Shown here piece after piece: positions 23,601 to 34,888 of a DNA stretch of 64,000 nt. The notes under the pieces were generated by a model. That model saw only the letters and a list, made by a program, of their open reading frames with translations. It did no database searches and was not told where the DNA came from. The stretch is taken from the NCBI GenBank assembly GCA_008921705.1, contig VFFE01006862.1, positions 688,030 to 752,029 on the forward strand. Reading direction: 5' to 3'. Each line of letters starts with the position of its first letter. Position 1 is the first letter of the stretch. The translations under genes and the position numbers were made by a program. Source of the stretch: Burhinus oedicnemus. Taxonomy: Eukaryota > Chordata > Aves > Charadriiformes > Burhinidae.

Positions 23601-26600
23601 AAAGAGCTTGAAAATGTGTGGTAATGAAATACGAGGTTAATCAGGAGTTTCAGTCATCACAGCAGCCCAAGTCATGAGCAAACAAGATGTCTTGATTTCA
23701 CTGGGGCACAACCTCCACATAGCTCAAATAAAGAACATACTTTTCCTTTGATCAGAACAAGTACTGTTAAGGATACAAAAGTCCTCTTACTAACAAACTT
23801 AATTCACTAATCTAGGGCTAAATATTTACAGTCATTCACCAAATGTAAAGGAAACCAATAAATAAATATGATGAATGAGGAGAAAGAAGCCCGTTGCCTG
23901 TGTAGCTGTAATCTACAGTAGATTTCACACTCCATATATGGCATACTTTCATCTCAGCAGGCAAATCCCATCTGAGAGGAAGAGGTGGCACGGGCTACTG
24001 CAGAGGATACACAATGTTCTTTCCTCAGAGACTTATTTTATTTCCCCTATAAAAGATCTTCAGGCTCAAGCACATGACAGCCCTGTGTGTGCAGAAACAA
24101 TGGCAGTCAGTCAGACATACCCTATAAATCTGTTTGGGGACTTTCGGTAATTGCTTACTGGGCCAATTAAGAATCAACTTGCCTTTGCTGTTGGCTAGTA
24201 AAACACACACGGTGAAACCAGCAACTTCCAGCTTTGTGCTCAGCAGATTTCCTGTATAAAACCAATGCAATGTGCTTGGCCACCAGAAAATAGCTTTTCT
24301 GAGTAACGGTTTCTTCCTCAGCTGACTGATTATTTATTAAAAAAAAAAGACCCTCTAGGGTTAAGATGAAACTGAGATGTTTCCCTGTGTGCTGGAGAGG
24401 CGACTGCTCCTTGCCCTCAGCTGACAGTCCTAAATACCACATTATACTGTCTGTGCTAACACAATTGTCACTATATAGTGGAAAGCTCGGTCAAGAGGAA
24501 AGACTGGAAAGGGACCACTCTGGCGTCCTGCACAAACCTGCACTTATGGCACTGACACCAAGTTGCAGCTAGGTACCCAATCCAAATGAGAACTCCAGGC
24601 AAGTGGCAGCTGATGGACCAACTACCCAAAAGAGTTTCTGTCCTGTGAACAGCACCCACCTACATTCCCCAACAGAAACATTTCATTTCAGAAGCATCAA
24701 AATTATCAGTTTTGACATCATTCATGATTTCTCATGGAACTTGACATAATGTGCAAAAGGTTTCAAACACTCCAATACTCCACTTCTCAGCAACTAAACT
24801 TTCTAGCATAGTTTGTCCCTGTTGCTGCTTAACAAAAACTTCACATTTACACAGAAACTCATTCTGCACCTAGGGCAAGGGTGACTGGCTGTAGCGGATG
24901 GAAAATTTCAACTCCAGTCTTGATTACCTTTCTGCAGTTTCAGGCCAAATAAGGGTCATGGCCATGGCAGTCACAGCAGCAGGATAAAATCTCCCTGGGC
25001 AAAGCTTAGAAGGACACTTCTTGCCTCCTCACAACAGCAGTCAGTGAACGCAGAGACATGTGTTGCTCAAAGGATTTGTTGAGCTCGGCAAATAATGTTG
25101 TGTTCCCCATCTCATCACTCTTTTGGATACTGAGAGTCCAACAAGGGGTGAAAGACACATGTCCCATTCGGAGGGTGAACGCAGGTCAAGCGGACTGAAG
25201 CTGAGCTCAAGTGGGTGTTGAAGAGGCAAAGGAGCAGCAGACCAGAAGCCCCAGCATCCTTGCATGGGTTTTACGCCAGCGCTGCCTGCTCCCAGCAGGG
25301 TCCCCAAATAAACGAGGGTACCCTTGTCAATCACACCACGTGTCCCTTGTGGGAGGGGAGCAGGAGCCAGCGGGAAGCTTCAGCCAAAATCAAGTTAGCT
25401 GAATGTGTAACTACAATACTTACCAAGACCCATTTCTTCTCCCATTAAATTCCAGCAGGGTCTGGCTGCTGCAATGTCCCCTCTGCCTCCTTGCCTAAAC
25501 TCACATTTGGAAGATAGGTGTGATTAGAAATGAAGTGACCTGGGAGCAACAGGAAACTGTCAGCTTCCAGGTCATATGCAGGGAGCACTTGCTAACAAGG
25601 GGGATGTCTGCTGTAGGCAAACCTGCTTCATGCTGGAGCCTGAGGATGCTCATGGCCTCCCCTCAGCTCAGATGCACTAACTTCAATTTTGCATTGCTGT
25701 GAAGCCAAGACCAGCTGGGCTCAATGTCTCATCAGATGGGCAGGAGGAGTAAAGTCAGTCCCTTTACATCTAGGTCCATGGCTGCTGGGTGCAGGGCCTG
25801 GCACTGCCTGCTTTTAGCTGGGGGCAGAATCTCACTGCTCCTTCAATGCACTCATTATTCCAGTGACTTGCTTTGACGACCAGGGCCAGGGCTGTGTCCC
25901 ATGAAGGCTAGGACTAGGGACGGGCACACATAGAAAAGAATTTGCAATTTTCCCCTGGAGAAAAATGCCATTCAATTAGCTTTCAGATAGTAGGTGTTGC
26001 AGCAAAGGACAGTAATTTTGTAAGCCAGCACTGTTTGTTATGAGTCTGATTCAGGCTCCCGCATATTATAACATGACAATGTATTTTTACTTTCAGAGCC
26101 AAACAACCAAATAATACAATTCCAAGTGAACACAGTGGATAAGAGGTAATTTAATCTCAAGCTTCATTAGTTCAGGTATTGTATGAAACAGATAACAGAT
26201 GCAGCAGGACAGAGAGAAAGCAGACTCTCCATGCCTGCCGTCTGTGTAAACAAGCATGTGGGGAGCTTGAAAATTCACTGCACTCCCAATCACAGACAGT
26301 CCTTGTGGGTTTGTAATAAAGCATTCCCTCTCTGCTAGTTCATTAATCAGCTTCCCTCACGCTGGAGCTTTCCTTACAGCAGTTTCCTATTAATGCCACG
26401 TTTGGCATCACTCCAGCATGCCAGTGTTCCCAGTGGGAATTTCCCCTAACGCCAGCACTACAGTAAACAGCAGTGCCCTTTGCCCAGGCAGTCCGGCAAG
26501 CAGGACCACAGAAGTGGCATTACAAGAGGGCAGCACGAGGTGCCTGTTCACATCCCAAGGATTACTGCTGCAGTAAAGTCACGCGCTGCCTTCCAATGCT

Positions 26601-27070
26601 CGTATGTAAAGTGACCTTCACCTGCCTGGGACTCCCCTTCTCTTTTGCAAGGAACGGGCTTGACCCCACACGCAGCCTTTTCTTGCTTCCAGCTTCCCCC
26701 AGCTTCTACACAAGGAGCACATTCTCTTTTTGCTAGCAGATAGTATTTAGGCAAATCCAAGGCAACCCTTAAGGCTTTAAAACCCAAGATTCACCTCTTC
26801 GTTCGTTTATTGAGACCTCATGCTATACAACAGGGAATTCAGGGGTTTTGTTCTGCCTTTATGGCATAGTAAGAGCTGATTCTTACACCATGTCCTTTGC
26901 TCAGTGCCTTAAGCACTGTATTGGCCTATTAATTAGGAAGCTGGGCTTAACCCTTTCCCTTTCAAAGGGAGGGAAGTCAGACTGCAGCCTCTCACAGACC
27001 AGGCTTTGGAGCAGACCTCTTTGATTACCCTTCATGAGCACCTCAAAAGTACGGTTCTCCACAGTCACAG
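23601..27070. other. Intergenic, no gene recognised
   Basis: No repeat, exon or RNA gene that I can name. Open frames here are below 100 codons and overlap on both strands. Confidence 0.65.
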
Positions 27071-27074
27071 TTAT

Positions 27075-27654
27075 CATCAAGACACTGGAGGAACCTCCTG
27101 GACTGTACATGCCTAGCTGTGTAGCCTTCCCAGCAGATACCAGGGTGACTGAAGTCCCCCATGAGAACCAAGGCCTGTGATTGTGAGGCCACTCTCAGCT
27201 GTCTGTAGAAGGCCTCATCAACTTCTGCATCCTGATCAGGTGGCCTGTAATAAACCCCCACAACAGTGTCCCTCATGTTAGCCTGCCCCTTAATCTTTAC
27301 CCACAAGCTCTCAACTTCCTCTTCACCTGCCCCCAGGGAAAGCTCAATACATTCCAGTTGCTCTCTCACATGAAGAGCAACTCCACTATCTCACCTTGCT
27401 GGCCTATCTTTCCTAAAGAGGACATAGCCATCCATGACAGCGTTCCAGTCATGTGAGCTATCCCACCATGTCTCAGTAATTGTGATGAGACCATGGCCCT
27501 GCAACCGCACACAGACCTCCAATTCTTCCTGTTTGTTCCCCATGCTGCGTGCATTGGTGTATAAGCATTTCAGAGAGGCAGATGAATGTGTAGTTTTTAC
27601 CCTTGAGAGGTGGTAGACCTTCTGATTCTCAAAAATACTAGCACGCTGCCCCAC
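27075..27654 (-). pseudogene. CR1 ORF2 endonuclease domain remnant
   Basis: The minus strand gives SLKCLYTNARSMGNKQEELE, ITETWWDSSHDWNAVMDGYV, then in another frame TVVGVYYRPPDQDAEVDEAF and LVLMGDFSHPGICWEGYTA. The order matches the exonuclease/endonuclease/phosphatase fold of CR1 ORF2, including the NARS, TETWW, YRPP and GDF(N) blocks. The last block has Ser where I expect Asn (GDFSHP against GDFNHP), a likely loss of a catalytic residue. A frameshift near 27370-27390 splits it. Confidence 0.85.
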
Positions 27655-27722
27655 AAGTGCTGGGCTACTGCACGCGGGTGCCCCTCCAGCAAGCCCAGTT
27701 ACATCCCTGTCCCCCTTCGAAT

Positions 27723-28206
27723 CTAGTTTAAAGCCCTCTCAATGAGCCCTGCTAACTCTTGCCCTAGAACCCTTTTCCCCCTGCGAGACAGGCTCTTCCC
27801 ATCTCTTACCAGCAGGCCTGGTGTCCTGTAAATCCAGCCATGGTCAAAGAACCCAAAGTCCTGCCGGTAGCACCAGTCTCGGAGCCAGGCATTGATCTGC
27901 TGGCTCTTCCTGTTTACCCCCTCATCGTTCCCCGCAACTGGAGGGATAGAGGAGAACATGACTTGTGCTCCCGACCCCTTGACCAGTCGTTTCCAGGCCC
28001 TGAAATCTCTTCATTGCCCTTGGACTTCTCCTCCCTACTTCATCACTGCCTGCCTGAAAGACCAGCAGGGGATAATAATCTGAGGGCTGTACTAGGGATG
28101 GAAGTTTCTTCTTTACATTATTAACCCAGGCCCCAGGGAGGCAGCAGACTTCCCTATATAGCAGATCTGGTCTACGTATCGGGCCTTCCATTCCCTTCAG
28201 AAGCAA
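27723..28206 (-). pseudogene. CR1 ORF1 esterase-like domain remnant
   Basis: The minus strand encodes, in two frames, MLLKGMEGPIRRPDLLYREV, LPSLVQPSDYYPLLVFQAGS, PVAGNDEGVNRKSQQINAWL and LGQELAGLIERALN, which correspond in order to the C-terminal SGNH-hydrolase-like domain of avian CR1 ORF1. A frameshift between the two halves (about 27920-27960) breaks it. In intact elements this protein is thought to bind nucleic acid and membranes or lipid during retrotransposition. Confidence 0.8.
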
Positions 28207-29120
28207 GTCACCTATGACAATGACCCGTCTTTTATTTTTTATTCAGGTGGTTTTGATGCAGGAGGTGGTCCGACTAGGCCTCGATGACACCTCCAAGCTG
28301 GAAGGACTATCACCCTCACCCTTGCCCAGTTCCCCTTGCAGAGCACTGTACCTGTTCTGCAACAGCACCTGGGAAGGTGGGGTAGTCACTGGGCCTTTGG
28401 CGCCTGTTGCCCCAGGATGGAGCATCTTGCCATTGCCCCTTGTTCTCCATGTCACCATGTTCAGTCAGTTGGAGAGAGGACAGGGAGTTCTCTGCAGCAG
28501 GGGCTCAGTCTGTCTGCTGGGTTTCTCTCATGGGAGGCAGGGTACGACTCCAAGCGTCTATCTCCCTCTTGCACTCCCTGATAGTTCTCAGCCTGCTAAC
28601 CTCCTCCCTGAGCGACATCGCTAAGCGGAGGAGCTCCTCTACCTGGGCACACCTCCTGCAGGCATGCTCACCGATGACACTCAACACCAGCGTAGGTGCA
28701 GGGCCCACCCTGCAGCCCAACACCTGGGTGGCAGCGTGTTCCCAGGAGAGCTCCATCTGGGAAGCTGCATCAGAGCTGGTGCCTGCAGAGCGCAGGGATG
28801 CCAGGGTCCTCTTCCAAGTGGCTACCATGGCTTTCTGTTCCTGGGTGACACACACTTGCTGCTTCCTTGCTCAATGCGCAGCGACACTGGAGCTGGTCTC
28901 CTTGGCAAGTGACCGTTGGCATGTTTATGCTCGTTTAGAACTGCTGCCGGTGGTGCTGGCTCCATCCACGCCGCATCAGCAGCCCTCCCACAAGCTGCCG
29001 GTCTTGGCACGAGCTAGCCACTTTTCCCGGCTTGAAAAAGGCCCAAAAAGAGCTCCTTGCCGGCCCTTTTCACCTCAATTCCCTTCCCCACTGCGGACTT
29101 CCCTACACTGGAGCTAGTCT

Positions 29121-31860
29121 CCTCGGAGAGAGTCAATATAAGGAGAAGGGATACGTCACGTCAGCCCCCAGCCAAAGCCACTGAATCCAGCTGAGGACAG
29201 CTGCTGAGGATCATATTCTCACCTGCTTGTAACATGACAGAGACAGAGATAACTCCAGCGGTCTAGCAAAAGACTGCCTCCCCAAAACACCCAATCCCTC
29301 CAAGTAGCTATTTTCCTCTGTTCCATATCTTTAACTTTGATTTAGTAAAAGCTACACCTAATGATTCATAATGGTAAAAGTTGATTAGCAGAAGCCCTTA
29401 AGAACCTTGATAAATTTTCTTTTTGATTTGATTGTATTCAAGTAGGCATCCTATGGCAACCCAGCTATTTAACAGCTTCCTGGTTTTCACATGTTCACCA
29501 GATTCCTCCCAAAATGCAGGCACCTCAACTCACAGAAGATGGCTGGCCACTTTGAAAGTACTATAGTTACTGCTCATCCTCCTGGCTCTTACTGCTGCCA
29601 CCACCACATCTGTAGGACAAACTTGTACTCCTTGGCTAACATATCCCAAGTTTTTTTCCTGTGAGGGTCCTGGAGATACCTGCAGTTGTTCATTAAGAGG
29701 AAGGAGGAGGTTGGGATCAATCAGTCACAGAAATAAGCAATATCCTTGTGTGAGCTCCCCATATTCTACCATCTCCAGGCGTCAGGGCTGGGGAGGGTGC
29801 AGTGCCGGGCAGCAGCAATAAACCGTGGTTCTTATTAACCACCTGTAGCAGAATGAGTCCCTGTAAACACAGTCAGATCAGTCAGCCCAATGAAGAGAGA
29901 GGTGTCTAGCACCAAGTCCTGTTCTCCAGGGGAAGACAATAACCCACTCAAAACAAGGACATTTATGAAATTCACTTCAACAGGGCTGAAATTTATCCCT
30001 CAATGTACTGTGTTTACACTGTATCCACAAAATTAATTTACCAGTGCTGCTGCATTAAGTGCCTCCATCTGGAACGTCACTCCTCAAATCCCTACTTCCC
30101 TCTCGCCTCATCCCATCATGATGCAAGTGTGCTCCTGCTGGAGAGCAGCCTGTACACCTAGAAATCTCCTGCTGAAAAGATCTAGTTCTGATTGTGCCTG
30201 GATACCACAAAGTAGCTGTTTTCACATTTAGGTACTAATGAGACACACCTATACACACCTCACTGCCTAGCCTGCTAAGAATGCAGAGCATGAGATCAGA
30301 CTCTACATGAAACTCAAGTGAAGACATAGGTTATTCCAGGTCGATGGTGAGGACGCTCATCTGGCTTTTGGCTTACCCAGAGCTGGTTCATAGCAGGACT
30401 GCTGTCACTAGGTGCCACAAGCCACACTCACCTTTGCAGCCAGCAGCCTTAGAAAGGCTTAGAGAAGGAAGACGCCCAACATCCCCAACAGTGAGTTGAA
30501 AGATGGTACCCGACAGTTTGAGGCACACATGATGTAGAGTTTGCTGTCACTATGCGTGACATTTAGGGTCTTCCTGAGCAGTGTTCTGCGTCTCAAAATG
30601 CCCTAAAACAACTTGTAGAATAGACAGATAGAGGTTGTATATATAACAATTAGCAGACAATCAGTCAGCGATTACTTATGAAATGTAGAAGACAACTTCT
30701 CCCTGTAGCTATCCCTGGATGCCTACATCTACATTACATACACTCAGTTCTGCTTAAGCACTTCCCATATATTTGCATAAAACTGGTACAGCCACTGACC
30801 GACAAATACTTTTCTACAGAAGTCATGGGGGAAAATGGACAACTGATTGCTCAAATGCACCCACACTCTAGGGACCCTATTTCTACAGAAACCACGGAAG
30901 GAATTGCTAGAGCCACAAGCATGGTCTCCCCTGCATGCTGATTTAATTTTGAGCTGGTGCTAGGCAGCCAAAAGGCAGTTCCTTTGGTGGGTGCTGTGTG
31001 ATTGGCCAGGCCAAAGAAGTACCGCGAGCCATGCCGCACAGTGCAGCAGACAGCAGAAACCGCTCCTCAGGCAGTGTGCTGTGCCACAAGTCATCCAGTG
31101 AATGCCTAATGCGCTTTCGCAAAGCGCAGGGAGCTTCAACTCATTTCTCAACTCAATCCATTCCTCTCCCTTAGAGCACCTGTGCAGGATGCTGTCCCTG
31201 TGGGCTGGAGATCCACACTTACTTTGTGAAGTAAGAAGGAGCAACTTCCTGCAACTCCCATAGGGTGTTATGAGGGCAAACCCACAGATGGATGCATGGG
31301 TGGAGTTTGGTAACTCAGTGCAAACTGATGGTGCTCTCTACCCAAGCATGTATGCCTCACTGCAATGCCTGTGCTCCTGGGCTGGCATGTCAAGGAACAG
31401 CGTTAGTGTGATTAAGCTTCTGGGCATCAGCAGTACTTGCAAAACTTAAGTATTGAAAAGATTCCGTGCGGTGGGAGTTTGGGGGAGTGGGCATGATCAT
31501 ATTTTATACAGCTCTTCTGGAAAACAAATACATCCTGCAACAGACACAACAGACATGCACACATCTGCTGCCAAGGAGGTAAGGCACATCTGCTTGGACT
31601 AGAACTGGTAAAATGTCATCTATTTCATAGGAAGTAACTAAGCCTATTAATGTATATTTTTACTTAGCATCATGCTTTATTCTGCTACTTTTTCCCTCAC
31701 CCTTTTTAATGATCTATTTTTTTGTTGGAATATCAAGCATCAAAATACCTCAATGATGAGGATTCCCCTCGAATAGAAAAGATACTTTCTAAGCTTTTTT
31801 TCCTTGGAACTCCTTCTTATGAATCTTCTTGCACTGGAAACATAAAACACCAGAGACATC
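29121..31860. other. Intergenic, no gene recognised
   Basis: Sequence between the CR1 5' half and the predicted ADAMTS12 3' end. No exon or repeat that I can identify; open frames are below 100 codons. Confidence 0.65.
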
Positions 31861-34652
31861 AGACATAAGCAATAACATTTATTGAAGCTTGAAAAAATAC
31901 GTCATCATAGTTTGCTTTTTAAACACTGAAATGCTAGAACAAGCAGTGAATGTGCCAAATAGACATTTTTTCCTGAGCAACCTGTTGAAGCTGATGTGTC
32001 TCAGGCTAGTATGATAATATAATGATATTATGGCTCTCCACTTAACACTCTATTCAATTTTGAGAATAGTGACCATCTGGGTTAGGATCATAAATCCACC
32101 TTCACTTAAAAATGGTTATGTCATAAGAAAGGAATCTTGCTAAATGGATGGGAAAGATGACTTGCACATATTAGTAGCATAGAGGAGATATTAGGCTGAT
32201 GAGTGTGATGTAAGAACCTATGTAAAATACAGCAGTGGCACTGCTCTATTATAACAGTTCATGTTGTTGTCACAGCCTTTTCCCTAAAGTTTTAAGCTGA
32301 GCAACAGTGATGACTGTGCTTCCCTGGGTAGAAAGATTATTTTGATTAATGTCCATAACATAATTTCACTTCATAATATAAATTCACTTTTATCCATTTC
32401 AAAGGAAATTACAGCTCCCTGAAGAAAACAATGAAGCCAGAAATGGTTTTATTCCACACTAGCCATAAGGAGCACTGAAAGGGATGACCCTCCCAATCAC
32501 TTTTCCTCCCACCTGCACTATATCCACTCAGTCAGCTCCTTTCTCATTAGCCACATACGTGACAGCCCACTTCTGCTGACCTCTGTGGATAAAACATTGC
32601 AGGTATCTCTGAGCACAGAAGAGTCTGACTCTGAAGTGAATCTAACTTTGTCTTGCCCAAATCCTAGAAGATTCTTCTGGGAATGTCAGAAGCATCTGCA
32701 CTGTCCACCAGTCTAGGTTGTTTGGCCATCAGAGAACTGCGCTGGACATAGCAGTACAGGCTCTGCTCTACACAATGCAGCCTGAGGCCAAGCCCTGCCT
32801 AAATGTTTCCTGAATCAGATGGGACACCTCCACCCCTTCACATGATTCAGTATTTCTGCATCCAGTGGAATAAGAACTGCACAGATTTCTATTGCTCAAA
32901 GGGTCAGTAGCCATTCAGGACCTCAGAAGGACATAAGCACACTGTGAAACTTAAAAAGCATTATGTCTGGCATTGGCCAGCAACACCATAGACATGTATT
33001 ATTTTAAGAGTATGTGCATGTATGCTACATACACACATGCACGTACATGCACCTTTGTAAGTCATCCCCCACGTCTGTTATATTAGCACCATGTTTTTAA
33101 CAGTGGATTTTAAGTTTTATCAGCACCTATAACTGGGGTTATATTGCCATCACAGAGGTTAATAAATCTAACCTTGCCATTCTGCATATCCTAAACTCCC
33201 AGAGATTTCAAGTGAAGAAGTAAGCCCTTAGCCAAAGGTCACAAACCTATGAAAAAGCATAAGTAGACTTGTGGCCATCATTATGTTAATACATTATAGC
33301 CAGGCCCAATATTTCTATTAACTTTCATAAAGGTCTGTCTAGAAATAGGGCTATTGCTAGTCATAGCTCTGTAACCATAGTGACACTTAGATTCATGGCT
33401 ATGTGTCTCACTCTACACTGCATAAAATGTGACATTTCCCTGTATTACAATCTCAAATTGTCAGGTAGCTAGGGAGTAAATCTGAGATTTTCAAAAGAGC
33501 ATGAACAGCCAAGGTGTTCAAATCCTACTGAATTTCAAAGGAATCTAAATGTCAGACTGTGTCCAGCTTTTTTGAAAATGCGCAGCTTTGCTTCAAAGGG
33601 TTTGGACTGGTCTCCCTAAAGTTTGCCATTTTCTTCAATAGCAAAACAGATACACTATTTGGCTAGTGCTCTCCTAATGCCTGAGGCACACAGCTATGCA
33701 GATACTCTCGGTCTCAGGCTCCTGTCCCAGGTACCCTCACTCTCACTATGATTAAGGATTTGCATGGGGGGAGAAATTTGCTGTGACTGAAGTGATAGAG
33801 TACTCTTGTGGATGTGGGCTTACACTCCAATAGGAGATACTGGATTAAATGATAGCTCTATCACTGAATATTGGTGTGAATTACAATCTATCTATTAAGG
33901 TGGTAGATGCAAACAGCTTTGCTTTCATGGTACCAAGAAATGTTGCTTAAAGTGTATTTGGGAACATAACATCCCATATTTGGTGGGGTTTTCAGGTTAC
34001 ACCAAGACACTTGTAGCAGAAGAAAACTGGCAAGGACAGGCTATTCCTGAGGTATCCTTTAGAGGTTCAGTCAAGTACTAAACTAACATTTTTTCTTTCA
34101 AAAAACCCAATGTTTCCATTTGGCCTGCCTATCATGATCAGTTATTATAAAACTCTGCTTTTAAATTTATGCAGTGAGCAAACAATTTAGAGAAACACTG
34201 GAACTTCACCTTGATTCCTAAAACCAGAAAGATGAGTGAGCGTAGAGGGACCTGGCCCACAGCACAGGTCTGTGTCTGCTGCCCTGTTGGGCGTCTTCAC
34301 TCAGCACTCTTGAGTAAGTGGTGCTGCTGTTTCAAATGGGTTTTGGAAAAGAGATGGAAGAAAGAACAGTCAAACATTCATTTAAAAAAATAAAAAAAAT
34401 TTTTGCAAGCTTGTTTCTAGCCTCTATGCATGCCTAAGTAGTACTAGCTGCTGGTACATTGCAAATTATGTTACGAATTTTGGACTATTACAGAATAAAA
34501 TCTGAAGCAGTAAATTAGGACCGATAACCCTAAGGGATGCGTTTTCCCAGTTCTGATCACAGATTTGCATTTATGTTGGATGGTTTAGAAAAAAGAAGAA
34601 ATGTAAAACCTGTAAACTGAAGCCCTACTCAAAGCAACTAGATAAAAAACAG
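31861..34652 (-). other. ADAMTS12: ADAMTS12 3' UTR (predicted, long)
   Basis: From the ADAMTS12 stop codon to the best-looking minus-strand poly(A) signal. About 2.8 kb, in keeping with the several-kilobase 3' UTR I recall for human ADAMTS12. Nearer AATAAA candidates exist on the minus strand (32448-32453), so shorter forms are possible, and another lies beyond (31676-31681). Confidence 0.4.
31878..31883 (-). promoter_or_regulatory. Candidate ADAMTS12 poly(A) signal
   Basis: TTTATT on the plus strand is AATAAA on the minus strand. It is followed, in minus-strand direction, by a GT-rich stretch (tgtctgatgtctctggtgtt) about 15-35 nt away, which is the usual arrangement of a cleavage site. Confidence 0.45.
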
Positions 34653-34888
34653 CTAGTGCCGAACAGCCTGGTTGTTGTTTTCTTGGTTTTGAGGTGATTT
34701 TCTTCTAGATTTAGTGTAATTTTGTTGTTTGAGGCCTCGCTGATCCCAGTATCTTGCTTTGTTACGAATTCGGGGCTGATGACACGTGAAGCAGCACTGA
34801 GTCTGTATTGATGGCAGCAAGCACTTGCCAATGCCTTTCAGCCTCTGGCAGAAGTGAACCGACAGTTGGTCTTTGCTGCAGGGTAGCC
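34653..34888 (-). CDS. ADAMTS12: ADAMTS12 terminal exon: PLAC domain and stop
   Basis: Acceptor caccatag on the minus strand; two bases complete a Gly, then 77 codons and TAG (34655-34653). The peptide [19 protein letters not shown]... has six Cys in the PLAC pattern (C, FC, KC, QCC, TC), then a basic, Gln/Asn-rich tail of about 40 residues ending AVRH. PLAC domains close many ADAMTS and papilin-like proteins. It is too fragmented in the wrong frame to appear as a long open frame, so it is easily missed. Confidence 0.93.

Larger units (their letters stand above)
27075..29120 (-). mobile_element. CR1 5' half: 5' UTR, ORF1 and endonuclease start, without RT
   Basis: Read on the minus strand from about 29120, it shows a G+C-rich 5' region, then the ORF1 Cys-rich and coiled-coil part (CRRCAQVEELLRLAMSLREE, near 28600-28660), then the ORF1 SGNH-esterase-like domain (28206 down to 27723), then the start of ORF2 with its apurinic endonuclease domain (27654 down to about 27075). 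It stops abruptly within the endonuclease domain (RRFLQCLDDN), with no RT or CR1 tail on the left. Frames are interrupted, so it is a dead copy. Confidence 0.88.

Noticed and set aside
28407..29117. 236-codon plus-strand open frame
   Set aside because: It is the antisense of the CR1 ORF1 and 5' region, which is GC-rich and low in stop codons; no domain of its own.
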